Of a stretch of 64,000 bases of DNA, positions 26,791-34,874 are shown one piece after another. Below the pieces are notes generated by a model, which was given only the letters and a program-made list of their open reading frames with translations, was not told the origin of the DNA and did not search any database. Each line of letters opens with the position of its first letter. Positions within the stretch are counted from its first letter, which is position 1. The stretch comes from Megasphaera sp. AM44-1BH (GTDB lineage Bacteria; Bacillota; Negativicutes; Veillonellales; Megasphaeraceae): NCBI RefSeq assembly GCF_003467125.1, contig NZ_QSFA01000008.1, forward strand, positions 40,790-104,789, given 5' to 3'. The translations under genes were made by a program, and so were the position numbers.

Positions 26791-27996
26791 ATGGCTGATA
26801 AAAATGTTTCTACTATTTTAACCGGACTAAAAGTCTTAGACATGACCCGCGTCATCGCCGGTCCCTACTGCAGCATGATGCTGGCTGATATGGGAGCAGA
26901 AGTGGTCAAACTGGAAGTTCCCGGCCGTGGCGATGATTCCCGGTACTATCCGCCTTTTCAAAAAGGCGAGTCTATGTTGTACCAGCTTTTTAATCGCAAT
27001 AAAAAATCCATTACAATTAATCTGAAAACAGAAAAAGGAAGAACTATCTTCAAAGAAATCCTGCCTCATTTTGATATTTTATTGGAAAATTTCCGCCCCG
27101 GTGTAATGGAAAAAATGGGCCTTGGCTATAAGGATCTGGAAAAAATCCACCCCGGACTGATTTATGGCGCCGTATCCGGCTTTGGTCATACCGGCCCTTA
27201 CTCCCAGCTGCCCGGCTATGACATCATTGGTCAGGCCGTAGGAGGCCTCATGAGTACTACCGGATGGCCTGGTGGCGAACCGACCCGCACGGGTCCGGCA
27301 ATGGCAGATATTCTGAGCGGACTGAATCTGACTATCGGTATTCTCAGTGCTTACATCCGCCGTCAGCAGACGGGCAGAGGAGATAAAGTGGATATCGCCC
27401 TGGTCGATTCTGTCGTATCTGCCCTGGATTTTCTTCCCCAATGGTATTTTACTACCGGTAAAGTACCGGAACGAAAAGGTAATATGTACGATGCCGCTTA
27501 CCCCTATGATACATTCAAAGCTGAGGACCAGACCTTTGTCATTGCTTGCGGAAATGACAAATTATTTCATATTGTGCTCAATGTGCTCGGCCGTACAGAT
27601 CTCCTGGATGATCCCCGTTTTCAGACAAATGAATCACGTCTGAATCACCATACTATCATTAAACAATTGATAGAGGACTGGGCTTCCGATAAAAAAGCCG
27701 ATGACGTCGTCCGTATGTTGAACGACCGTGGCTGTCCTGCCTGTGTCGTATTCGATATTGACCGAATTGCCCACGATCCACATATCGTTGGTAATCGTCA
27801 TATGTTTGTAGAGGTAGAAAATCCTAAAATAGGAACGATGCATCTCACCGGTTCTGTCTTTAAGTTCACCAACGGTCATACAGGCGAGTATACGGCTGCT
27901 CCCGAATTAGGGGAGAACACCCAGGAATACTTAAAAAGATTATTAGACTACGATACCGCTAAATTGAAACAACTAAAAGAAGACCACATTATATGA
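26791..27996 (+). CDS. Class III (CaiB/BaiF family) CoA-transferase
   Basis: The 401-aa protein has the family start LTGLKVLDMTRVIAGPYCSM, MLADMGAEVVKLE with the region of CoA contact, LLENFRPGVMEKMGL, and GPAMADILSGL containing the catalytic Asp (A-D). Such enzymes move CoA between carboxylic acids (formate/oxalate, carnitine, succinate/mesaconate or citramalate). It lies 84 bases after nifJ and before a regulator that reads toward it, next to an aconitase-type cluster. A role in activating or de-activating a dicarboxylate of that pathway is an inference. Confidence 0.9.
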   Translation: MADKNVSTILTGLKVLDMTRVIAGPYCSMMLADMGAEVVKLEVPGRGDDSRYYPPFQKGESMLYQLFNRNKKSITINLKTEKGRTIFKEILPHFDILLENFRPGVMEKMGLGYKDLEKIHPGLIYGAVSGFGHTGPYSQLPGYDIIGQAVGGLMSTTGWPGGEPTRTGPAMADILSGLNLTIGILSAYIRRQQTGRGDKVDIALVDSVVSALDFLPQWYFTTGKVPERKGNMYDAAYPYDTFKAEDQTFVIACGNDKLFHIVLNVLGRTDLLDDPRFQTNESRLNHHTIIKQLIEDWASDKKADDVVRMLNDRGCPACVVFDIDRIAHDPHIVGNRHMFVEVENPKIGTMHLTGSVFKFTNGHTGEYTAAPELGENTQEYLKRLLDYDTAKLKQLKEDHII

Positions 27997-27997
27997 C

Positions 27998-28055
27998 AAA
28001 AAACACCTGTCTGGATTGCTAGAAATTAGTACCCGAATCCAGACAGGTATTTTTA
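27998..28055. terminator. Bidirectional terminator between converging genes
   Basis: ACCTGTCTGGATT (28005-28017) and AATCCAGACAGGT (28036-28048) are perfect 13-base arms, with a T-run on each outer side. It serves the CoA-transferase gene and the opposing regulator gene. Confidence 0.9.
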
Positions 28056-29942
28056 TTATTTACGCAGCAGTCTCCACAACGTTGTACGGCTCATATGAAG
28101 CCTTGCCGCCGTCTCTTCATAAGTTTCATCAAAGATAGCGCGCAGTACCTGTACTGCCTCCTGAAAAGAGGAAACCTGTTCTACCGGGCGCTGGCAAAGG
28201 ACAGAGTATTGTGAAAAAATATCCGATTCCAGCAAATCTTCTCCTATCGCTTCCAGCAGAATATGATGCCGGTAACGGGCCGTACGACTGGATGCCTTTT
28301 TTAGAAGGACTGCATAGCGGGTACTGACTGCACGAAGTTCGACGACATTACCCGGCCAGCTGTACGTCGTAAGTACCCGTTCCATTGCTTCGTTTACAAT
28401 ACTACTCCGGCTTCCAGGCATCTGCTGGCGGACGTAATTTGAAAAAAGAGGGCAAATATCTTCTTTACGGTCGTGCAAAGGCGGGACCGTGATCATAAGA
28501 ATAGACACGAGACGACGGAATCCTGCAGGCAGATGATGGAATTCCTCTTCCGTAACGACAGTATAAAACATAAGGTCCAGTGTCACCGGAGCTTCCATGC
28601 CAGGGCGGAAAAACTGACGGACTGTAAGAGCCTCCTGCAAGACAGCCTGAAGATGCGGACCTGCCAGACCGGGATGTTTAAGGATGACACTTCCCCCGGA
28701 AGCGGTCAGCAACAATCCATCTGTCGTATTCTTTCCATGACTATATCCGTACAAGGTTTCTACAGCCCGTTCATCAATGATAGTAGCGCAGTCAATAGTA
28801 ATACAAGGCCCGTTGGCCCGGCCCGACGCATTATGCAGGCAGTGGGCCAGTTCTTCCCGGCCACATCCAGACGGTCCGACCAGGGCCGTCGCGTATTCTA
28901 CAGGAGAAATCTGACGACACAGGCGTACAATCTGGCTCATTATTTTTGATAACGCTGTAACCTTTTCCAGTTTATATACTGGCGCAACGGCATACACAGG
29001 ATGCTGCCGGTCCTTTTTTCTATTATGCGGATTCGGATGAAAGGTAAGCAGTACTCCGCCTTCGTGGAGGCCGACGACAATACGTCGGAATACACAGCGC
29101 ATCATAGTAGAGTTAATCAGATGATAACTATCATGTTGATTATATCCACTTTTCAGAAACGAATCTATGGGGACGTTAGAAAAAATGTCCCTGAGCGGCC
29201 TGCCACTTACCTGATGCAGCCCCAGTCCGGTATAGTTCTGCATCGTCCTGTTAAAAAACTCTATCACGCCATCTGTATCGGTTACAACAATACCCATCTG
29301 GGTTGTGTTCAGCACCGATTCGGCAATAATACGATTACGCCTGGTATCGTACATTTTTTTAATGAGGTCTCCCGCCTTAAGACAGGCATCGCGAACAGCT
29401 TCTTTCCCTGCATAAATGAGTAATGAATCCTTTCCCGCTGCATCAGCCGCATCCTGTACGACTACAGGACCGATAAGAACATCACAGGCAGTTTTTTTCG
29501 CCATTTCGTAAACCTGGGGAATTTCATCATAGACTAATTCCGTAAGTTCTGTCTGCATCAAATACTCATATTTTTCCAGATTAAGCGGTGGTGCGTAACG
29601 GTAATGCATGATACCAATACGATGGTGTCCCTGATGGAGAGCCTTACGGATGGCATTCAGGTAATCCATGTCACTCACATGGAACGAAATGACCGGATAG
29701 CTATAGCGGCTGGCAAACAGCGCCGCTCCGGCCGGGCCGGCTATAAATACTTCACATCCCAGACGGCGTGCTTCTTCCACACAGGCAGCCTGTTCGTCTG
29801 CCAGTCCCGATTCAAGGATGATGTATTCAATGTCACTGTCTGCCAGTTCACGGACTACCTCCCTTGCCACATGGGCTACACGGCTGTAGGCGAGAATACA
29901 GACACGATATCTCTTCTTCATCTGGTTCTGTTCATTTGGCAT
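28056..29942 (-). CDS. PrpR-like regulator with PAS domain, degenerate sigma54-activator core and Fis-type HTH
   Basis: The 628-aa protein (start ATG 29942; ATG 29951 is possible) has an N-terminal PrpR-like sensor (YRVCILAYSRVAHVAREVV to about 180), a PAS domain (AESVLNTTQMGIVVTDTDGV), an AAA-like core and a C-terminal Fis helix-turn-helix (TYEETAARLHMSRTTLWRLL). The core is degenerate: Walker A reads GPSGCGREE instead of GxxGxGKE, Walker B reads GGSVILKHPG instead of GGTLFLDE, and the sigma54-contact GAFTGA is absent. It is probably a repressor or sigma70-type regulator. It is divergent from the aconitase-like operon, which it likely controls. Confidence 0.85.
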   Translation of the reverse strand: MPNEQNQMKKRYRVCILAYSRVAHVAREVVRELADSDIEYIILESGLADEQAACVEEARRLGCEVFIAGPAGAALFASRYSYPVISFHVSDMDYLNAIRKALHQGHHRIGIMHYRYAPPLNLEKYEYLMQTELTELVYDEIPQVYEMAKKTACDVLIGPVVVQDAADAAGKDSLLIYAGKEAVRDACLKAGDLIKKMYDTRRNRIIAESVLNTTQMGIVVTDTDGVIEFFNRTMQNYTGLGLHQVSGRPLRDIFSNVPIDSFLKSGYNQHDSYHLINSTMMRCVFRRIVVGLHEGGVLLTFHPNPHNRKKDRQHPVYAVAPVYKLEKVTALSKIMSQIVRLCRQISPVEYATALVGPSGCGREELAHCLHNASGRANGPCITIDCATIIDERAVETLYGYSHGKNTTDGLLLTASGGSVILKHPGLAGPHLQAVLQEALTVRQFFRPGMEAPVTLDLMFYTVVTEEEFHHLPAGFRRLVSILMITVPPLHDRKEDICPLFSNYVRQQMPGSRSSIVNEAMERVLTTYSWPGNVVELRAVSTRYAVLLKKASSRTARYRHHILLEAIGEDLLESDIFSQYSVLCQRPVEQVSSFQEAVQVLRAIFDETYEETAARLHMSRTTLWRLLRK

Positions 29943-30022
29943 ATTATCCATCCTTTTTACAAAAAAATCTGGGATCTTTCCCGGAACTAACTCCGTCAGA
30001 GCCATAAATTGTCGCTTTTTTG

Positions 30023-30037
30023 TTTCATTATATGAAA
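30023..30037. promoter_or_regulatory. Palindrome TTTCAT-N3-ATGAAA upstream of the PrpR-like regulator
   Basis: A 15-base dyad about 80 bases upstream of the regulator's start, in the divergent promoter region. A related GAAACATATA follows. It is a candidate operator. Confidence 0.4.
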
Positions 30038-30089
30038 TATATCTATTTTTGAAACATATATGCTTATTATACCATGTTTTGTCATCAAG

Positions 30090-30154
30090 TTGGCAGAAAA
30101 AAGAAGACACCGTATAATCAAACCATAAGCTATTACGTACAAAAATTACGTACA
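30090..30154 (+). promoter_or_regulatory. Promoter of the aconitase-like operon with a direct-repeat operator
   Basis: TTGGCA (30090-30095), 17-base spacer, TATAAT (30113-30118). Directly downstream is a tandem repeat of ATTACGTACA (30132-30141 and 30145-30154), spaced 13 bases centre to centre, each holding the dyad TACGTA. Its position after the -10 suggests repressor binding or roadblock. Confidence 0.75.
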
Positions 30155-30170
30155 GAAAAGGAGTTAACAT

Positions 30171-31298
30171 ATGATGAAGCAAACGCTAGTACAGCAATTT
30201 TCAGAAACGCAACAGACTACCTGTTCTCTCGTGCCTGATTATATTATGCTGACCGACACGATTTCGGATGCCATGTTGGAAAAATTAGAAAATCTGGATA
30301 TTCCGTCCAAAAATAAACTGATTGTCTGCATTGATCACGACACGCCAAACAGCAGCATTGCTGTCGGGAAAAAACAACGCCGCCTCCTCACTTGGGCATT
30401 AGACAGAAACCTTACTGTAGAAAAGTGTCAGGGCGTCGGATATATCCGTCTCCTCGAATCATATGTGAAGCATAATGACATAATCGCTGGAACAGGATAT
30501 CATATGGCAGGTCTCGGTGCTGCTGGTGCACTGGGAATACGGATGACAGAAGATGAATTATGGGAAACCATAAAAAATGACAAAGTAACACTGCCGCATC
30601 CGGTTGTCCTCACGATTTCCCTGACAGGAACCATGCCAAACTATGTATCCATTCAGGACGTTGCTCTGGCAATACAGAAAGAATACAGCAATAAAATCGA
30701 TGATCATACGCTGATTGTCTTTAAAGATGAAACCGGCCTTACGACAGACCAGCGGTATGACCTCTGTCATTTCGCACAGCAATACGGTGCCTGCAGTGCC
30801 TTGTTTACTGAAGAAACAATCTCCTGTAATACGAGATTCGATATATCTGCCACCCAGCCACTGGTTGTCCTTCCGGGAACATCCAATCAGACAGAATATC
30901 TGGGTGCTCTGCACGACATCCACGTAAACGAAGTCTTTATCGGCGGATGCCGCGGTGGTAAACTAGAAGATTTGCGGGCTGCCGCTGCGATTCTCAAAGG
31001 GAAGCACATCGCCTACCGTCTCCGTTTGGTCGTAACTCCTGCTACCAGCTCCATATACCTGCAGGCATTGCGGGAAGGACTCATTGATATTTTTCTGGAC
31101 TGCGGGGCTGTCGTCATGAATCAGGGATGCAGCGTCTGCTGGGGGAAAGCACAGGGCATACTGGACGCAGGAGAAGTCCTCGTTTCAACCGGCTCTTATC
31201 ATTATCCCGGCTGTTGCGGCGACACCAACGCAGACGTTTATCTCGTATCGCCCTGCACGGCAGCACATTGCGCTATTACGGGAACATTGAGTGAATGA
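30171..31298 (+). CDS. Divergent aconitase/LeuC-family protein (375 aa)
   Basis: The protein resembles isopropylmalate isomerase large subunits in its second half: FIGGCRGGKLEDLRAAAAIL matches GSCTNGRxxDLRxAAxIL, and NQGCSVCWGKAQGILDAGE matches the CxxC Fe-S segment. All three 4Fe-4S Cys positions are therefore kept. The first half is shorter and diverged: the GDSHT active-site motif reads GTGYHMAGLGAAG. It is about 40 residues shorter than LeuC and lies in one operon with a normal LeuD and LeuC. It could be a second isomerase with a different substrate or an accessory subunit. ATG 30171 follows AAGGAG. Confidence 0.8.
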   Translation: MMKQTLVQQFSETQQTTCSLVPDYIMLTDTISDAMLEKLENLDIPSKNKLIVCIDHDTPNSSIAVGKKQRRLLTWALDRNLTVEKCQGVGYIRLLESYVKHNDIIAGTGYHMAGLGAAGALGIRMTEDELWETIKNDKVTLPHPVVLTISLTGTMPNYVSIQDVALAIQKEYSNKIDDHTLIVFKDETGLTTDQRYDLCHFAQQYGACSALFTEETISCNTRFDISATQPLVVLPGTSNQTEYLGALHDIHVNEVFIGGCRGGKLEDLRAAAAILKGKHIAYRLRLVVTPATSSIYLQALREGLIDIFLDCGAVVMNQGCSVCWGKAQGILDAGEVLVSTGSYHYPGCCGDTNADVYLVSPCTAAHCAITGTLSE

Positions 31299-31314
31299 GG
31301 AGGTAACAATATCT

Positions 31315-31812
31315 ATGGAAAAGTCATTTGAAGGAAGAATCTGGAAACTCGGTGACGATATTGATACGGATATCATCATGCCGACGCAATGGGTCACACT
31401 GGATACAATGGACGAAGTCAAAAAACACGCCTTTGAACCACTACGACCGGAACTGGCTGCGGCTATCCAGCCGGGGGACATCATCGTCGCCGGCAACAAT
31501 TTTGGCTGCGGTTCCTCCCGCGAACAGGCCCCGGAAGCACTGAGTGCGCTCAAAATAAAATGTATCATCGCCAAATCATTCGCCCGTATTTTCTTCCGCA
31601 ATGCTATCAACAATGGTCTGCTGCTCATCGAATCCAAAGACCTTCCCGACCATTGTCAGGAAGGCGATATAGTAAAAGTCGAAATCAATCACTGCATCTG
31701 GTGTAACGGCAAAGAATATGACATTCCCCGGATACCGGAAAATATCTTCCAGATCATCGAAGATGGGGGACTCGTAAAGAGTATGCAGAAACGAAATCAT
31801 TGTCTGAAATAG
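31315..31812 (+). CDS. LeuD-like (isopropylmalate isomerase family) small subunit
   Basis: The 165-aa swivelling domain begins GRIWKLGDDIDTDIIMP and has the substrate-site loop NNFGCGSSREQAPEAL and CIIAKSFARIFFRNAINNGL, all signature text. It forms the active (de)hydratase with the LeuC-like subunit next door. The start is ATG 31315 (GAGGAGG, long 11-base gap). No leuA or leuB lies nearby, so a catabolic hydroxyacid (de)hydratase such as citramalate, dimethylmalate or similar is as likely as leucine synthesis. Confidence 0.88.
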   Translation: MEKSFEGRIWKLGDDIDTDIIMPTQWVTLDTMDEVKKHAFEPLRPELAAAIQPGDIIVAGNNFGCGSSREQAPEALSALKIKCIIAKSFARIFFRNAINNGLLLIESKDLPDHCQEGDIVKVEINHCIWCNGKEYDIPRIPENIFQIIEDGGLVKSMQKRNHCLK

Positions 31813-31822
31813 GAGGGCCATC

Positions 31823-33076
31823 ATGGGACATACATTAGCAGAAAAAATTCTGATGCATAATACAGGCGTAGCAGACTGCAAGCCCGGTGACATCGTCATC
31901 ACTCATCCGGACTGCGTCATGTTTCACGATATCTATACGACCAATGTATACCGGAAGTTCAAGGAAATGGGATTTACGAAATCCTGGGATGCAGAAAAAG
32001 TCATCATTATGTTTGATCATCTGATTCCAACCTGCCTTCCTCTCGATGGGGACCACATGAAACACGGATATCAATTTGCCGAAGAATTCGGTGCCAGAAA
32101 AGTCCATGCTGGCGACGGCATCTGTCATCAGCTCATGCCAGAACTGGGCTATGCCCGGCCTGGTAACGTCGTATTCGTCACCGATTCCCATACGACGACC
32201 TACGGTGCTGTCAGCGCTTTTTCTACCGGCATCGGCTACACAGAAATGGCCGCCATCCTGGGGACAGGGGAAATGTGGGTCCGCGTACCGTCGGCCATTA
32301 AAATACAGATAGACGGCACACTGCCAGACGGAGTCTGCTCTAAAGACATTGCCCTGCGCGTCCTGGGCGATCTGAAAGCTGCCGGCGGCACCTATAAATC
32401 TCTGGAATTCTGTGGCTCTACCATCGATGCCATGCCCGTCGATGAACGGCTGACCATTGCCAACATGGCCGTCGAATGTGGTGCCAAAGTCGGACTGTTT
32501 GCACCGACAAAAGAAAGTTGTACTTACAGCAACGTAAATTATGACGACGTGTCGTGGCTCCATTTTGATGACGATGCAGAGTACGAAAAAGTGCTGACGT
32601 ATAAAGCTGAAGATATGGTACCGTATATTGCGGCCCATCCGTACGTAGATAATGTCAAACCGCTGTCCGAACTGGAAGGAATGAAAGTAGATAAAGTATT
32701 CATCGGTTCCTGTACGAATGGAAGGCTGCAGGATCTGGCGGCTGCCGCCCGTATACTGGACGGACATCATATTGCACCTCATATCGAACTGCTCATTACC
32801 CCAGCATCGCGGTCGATTTTTAAACAGGCCATTGCTCTGGGGTATGTAGAAAAACTAGTCCGGGCCGGTGCCATGTTCACCCATCCCTATTGTTCTCTCT
32901 GTGAAGGACGGAGCGGCGGACTGCTCTGTGATGATGAAGTATTACTTGGAACGAATAACCGGAATTTCCTGGGCCGTCTGGGCAGCCCGAAGTCCAAAAC
33001 ATACCTGAGTTCACCGGCTGTAGCGGCTGCAACGGCTGTAACAGGCTATCTGACAAATCCTGCAGACGTAAAATAG
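31823..33076 (+). CDS. LeuC-like (aconitase family) large subunit
   Basis: The 417-aa protein has VTDSHTTTYGAVSAFSTGIG (substrate His), FIGSCTNGRLQDLAAAARIL (first Fe-S Cys) and HPYCSLCEGRSGG (CxxC Fe-S pair), so the 4Fe-4S cluster site is complete. It carries out reversible dehydration/hydration of a hydroxy-di- or tricarboxylic acid with the LeuD-like partner ten bases upstream. ATG 31823 follows TAGGAGGG. HPYC in place of the usual PGC before the CxxC is a small deviation that may reflect substrate range. Confidence 0.9.
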   Translation: MGHTLAEKILMHNTGVADCKPGDIVITHPDCVMFHDIYTTNVYRKFKEMGFTKSWDAEKVIIMFDHLIPTCLPLDGDHMKHGYQFAEEFGARKVHAGDGICHQLMPELGYARPGNVVFVTDSHTTTYGAVSAFSTGIGYTEMAAILGTGEMWVRVPSAIKIQIDGTLPDGVCSKDIALRVLGDLKAAGGTYKSLEFCGSTIDAMPVDERLTIANMAVECGAKVGLFAPTKESCTYSNVNYDDVSWLHFDDDAEYEKVLTYKAEDMVPYIAAHPYVDNVKPLSELEGMKVDKVFIGSCTNGRLQDLAAAARILDGHHIAPHIELLITPASRSIFKQAIALGYVEKLVRAGAMFTHPYCSLCEGRSGGLLCDDEVLLGTNNRNFLGRLGSPKSKTYLSSPAVAAATAVTGYLTNPADVK

Positions 33077-33087
33077 GAGAGCATACT

Positions 33088-33720
33088 ATGAATTTCGATA
33101 TATCCGAATGGGAAGAAGTTTCTTCTACTTCCTTATCTGATGCCATGCTAGGACTCCACACGATGGAATCCTCTATCAAACCGCTGAACCGGAAAATGCG
33201 GGTTGTCGGCCCGGCCTATACCGTACAGATTATAAAAAATGATTGTGCTGTCATCTTCAAAGCTCTTCAGGAAGCTCCGGAAGGATCCGTCCTGGTCATA
33301 GCCGCCCAGGGTACGACCGACGTGGCATTCCTTGGGGAAATAGTCACTAAAATCGCACAAAAACAAGGAATTGCAGGCATTGTCATCGACGGCTGTGTCC
33401 GTGACAGCCTGGCCATAAGTGAAGGGGCGTTTCCTGTATTTGCCAAAGGAGCGATTCCCAAAATACCCGCCGCCAATTATCTGGGACAGGTCCAGAAGAC
33501 CATCGTATGTGCCGATGTAATCGTGCGCCCCGGGGATATCATCTGTGCCGACGCCGATGGTGTGGTCGTTGTTCCTTTGGAAGAAACAAGCCAAATTCTG
33601 CAGAAAGCGATGGAAAAAGAAACCAAAGATCACTGGAAAATAGAAACGATGATTCCCGATTCCGAAGCACTACAATCTTATCTTGATAAAATAAGTAAAA
33701 AATATAAAACCACCCCGTAA
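33088..33720 (+). CDS. RraA-family protein, probable HMG/CHA-type aldolase
   Basis: The 210-aa protein has the aldolase active site text VIDGCVRDSLAI (Arg and Asp contacting substrate and metal) and the C-terminal PGDIICADADGVVVVP. Many RraA homologues are class II aldolases cleaving 4-hydroxy-4-methyl-2-oxoglutarate or 4-carboxy-4-hydroxy-2-oxoadipate to pyruvate, and keeping the catalytic Arg/Asp favours that over an RNase E inhibitor. It follows the LeuC-like gene by 11 bases. In context it would make pyruvate for NifJ (inference). Confidence 0.83.
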   Translation: MNFDISEWEEVSSTSLSDAMLGLHTMESSIKPLNRKMRVVGPAYTVQIIKNDCAVIFKALQEAPEGSVLVIAAQGTTDVAFLGEIVTKIAQKQGIAGIVIDGCVRDSLAISEGAFPVFAKGAIPKIPAANYLGQVQKTIVCADVIVRPGDIICADADGVVVVPLEETSQILQKAMEKETKDHWKIETMIPDSEALQSYLDKISKKYKTTP

Positions 33721-33738
33721 ATTCGAAAGGAGAAAAAA

Positions 33739-34758
33739 ATGACACATATCTGGCGTGATATTCCCTGCATGATGTTCCGTAAAATTCCGGCAGCAGCCAT
33801 GATTATTCCTATGTTTTTATCGGTTATTTTCAATTATTTCTTCCCCGATTTTGTAAAAATGGGAAGCCTGACAACAGCTATTTTCTCAAAATCAGCCGTC
33901 GTTCCTCTGACAGCAGCGGTATTGTTCTTTGCCGGCACCCAGCTCAAAGTCAATGAAGCCCCGGCTGCATTGAAACGGGGCGGTGTCCTGCTTCTGGCAA
34001 AGTTTGCCGTCGGTTATGCTGTAGGCACATTATTTTCCATGACGTTCGGAGCCATCGGTTTTCTGGGGATTTCCACACTGGCCGTATTTACCGCCCTCCT
34101 GAGTTCCAATGGTTCTATCTATCTCGCTATTGTCGGCGAATATGGTGATGATAAGGATTTCGGGGCCTACAGCCTCCTTTCCATCAAAGACGGCCCTTTC
34201 CTGACCATGCTGGCCCTCGGCGCTTCCGGAGCATCGAATATCCCTGTCATGGCACTCTTTGCCACATTGTTCCCCATGATTCTGGGTATTGTTCTCGGCA
34301 ATCTGTATCCGGGAATCCGCAATTATTTTAAAGGCGGTGCCCGCCTTCTTATTCCTCTCATCGGTATTTCTGTAGGTTCTTCTTTGAACCTTTCCATGAT
34401 GTTCCAGGCCGGCCTGAGCGGTGTCGTCCTCGGCATTATCGCCTTCGTAGCCGGCGGTATCATTCTCATCGGCGCAGATAAACTGATTCTCCGCCGCCCT
34501 GGTTATGCCGGTGCATCCCTGGCGTCTGTTGCAGGCAGTGCCGTAGCGACACCGACTATCGTAGCCGGCGTTGTCCCGGGGCTCGAAGAAGCTGCAGCCC
34601 TGGCATCTGTGCAAGTCGCCGCAGCCGTTATTGTAACAGCTATTCTCTGTCCCATGTTATCATCCTGGGCCTTAAAGAAATGGGGAGCTCCCCGTTATGG
34701 CATACAAAAAGAAAAACCTGCAACACAAGTAAATGCCACTGTTAAAACTAATGCCTGA
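33739..34758 (+). CDS. KdgT-type (2-keto-3-deoxygluconate permease family) transporter
   Basis: The 339-aa protein has about ten membrane helices. KdgT-like features are KIPAAAMIIPMFLSVIFNYF at the N-terminus, FTALLSSNGSIYLAIVGEYG and LLSIKDGPFLTMLALGASG. The family imports keto-deoxy sugar acids with protons. Here it ends the operon of LeuC/LeuD/aldolase-like genes, so the imported acid is probably that pathway's substrate rather than KDG; no kdgK or kdgA is nearby. ATG 33739 follows AAAGGAG. Confidence 0.85.
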   Translation: MTHIWRDIPCMMFRKIPAAAMIIPMFLSVIFNYFFPDFVKMGSLTTAIFSKSAVVPLTAAVLFFAGTQLKVNEAPAALKRGGVLLLAKFAVGYAVGTLFSMTFGAIGFLGISTLAVFTALLSSNGSIYLAIVGEYGDDKDFGAYSLLSIKDGPFLTMLALGASGASNIPVMALFATLFPMILGIVLGNLYPGIRNYFKGGARLLIPLIGISVGSSLNLSMMFQAGLSGVVLGIIAFVAGGIILIGADKLILRRPGYAGASLASVAGSAVATPTIVAGVVPGLEEAAALASVQVAAAVIVTAILCPMLSSWALKKWGAPRYGIQKEKPATQVNATVKTNA

Positions 34759-34816
34759 CGAGAAACAGCAATGATATACGCATGCTATGTACGGCATGAT
34801 GAAAACATTGAAATCT

Positions 34817-34848
34817 GAAGAGGCTGCCTCCAAAGGCAGTCTCTTTTG
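34817..34848 (+). terminator. Terminator or attenuator between permease and LysR genes
   Basis: GAGGCTGCCT and AGGCAGTCTC form a near-perfect stem followed by TTTT, 58 bases past the permease stop and 27 before the LysR start. Confidence 0.7.
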
Positions 34849-34874
34849 TCCATATAAAAAGGAAGGCATCCTCT

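Noticed and set aside
31918..31933. TGTTTCACGATATC, a parS half-site
   Set aside because: The right half lacks GTGAAACA, and it lies within a conserved coding motif of the LeuC-like gene.
31835..32782. 315-codon minus-strand frame opposite the LeuC-like gene
   Set aside because: Shadow of a conserved aconitase-family gene.
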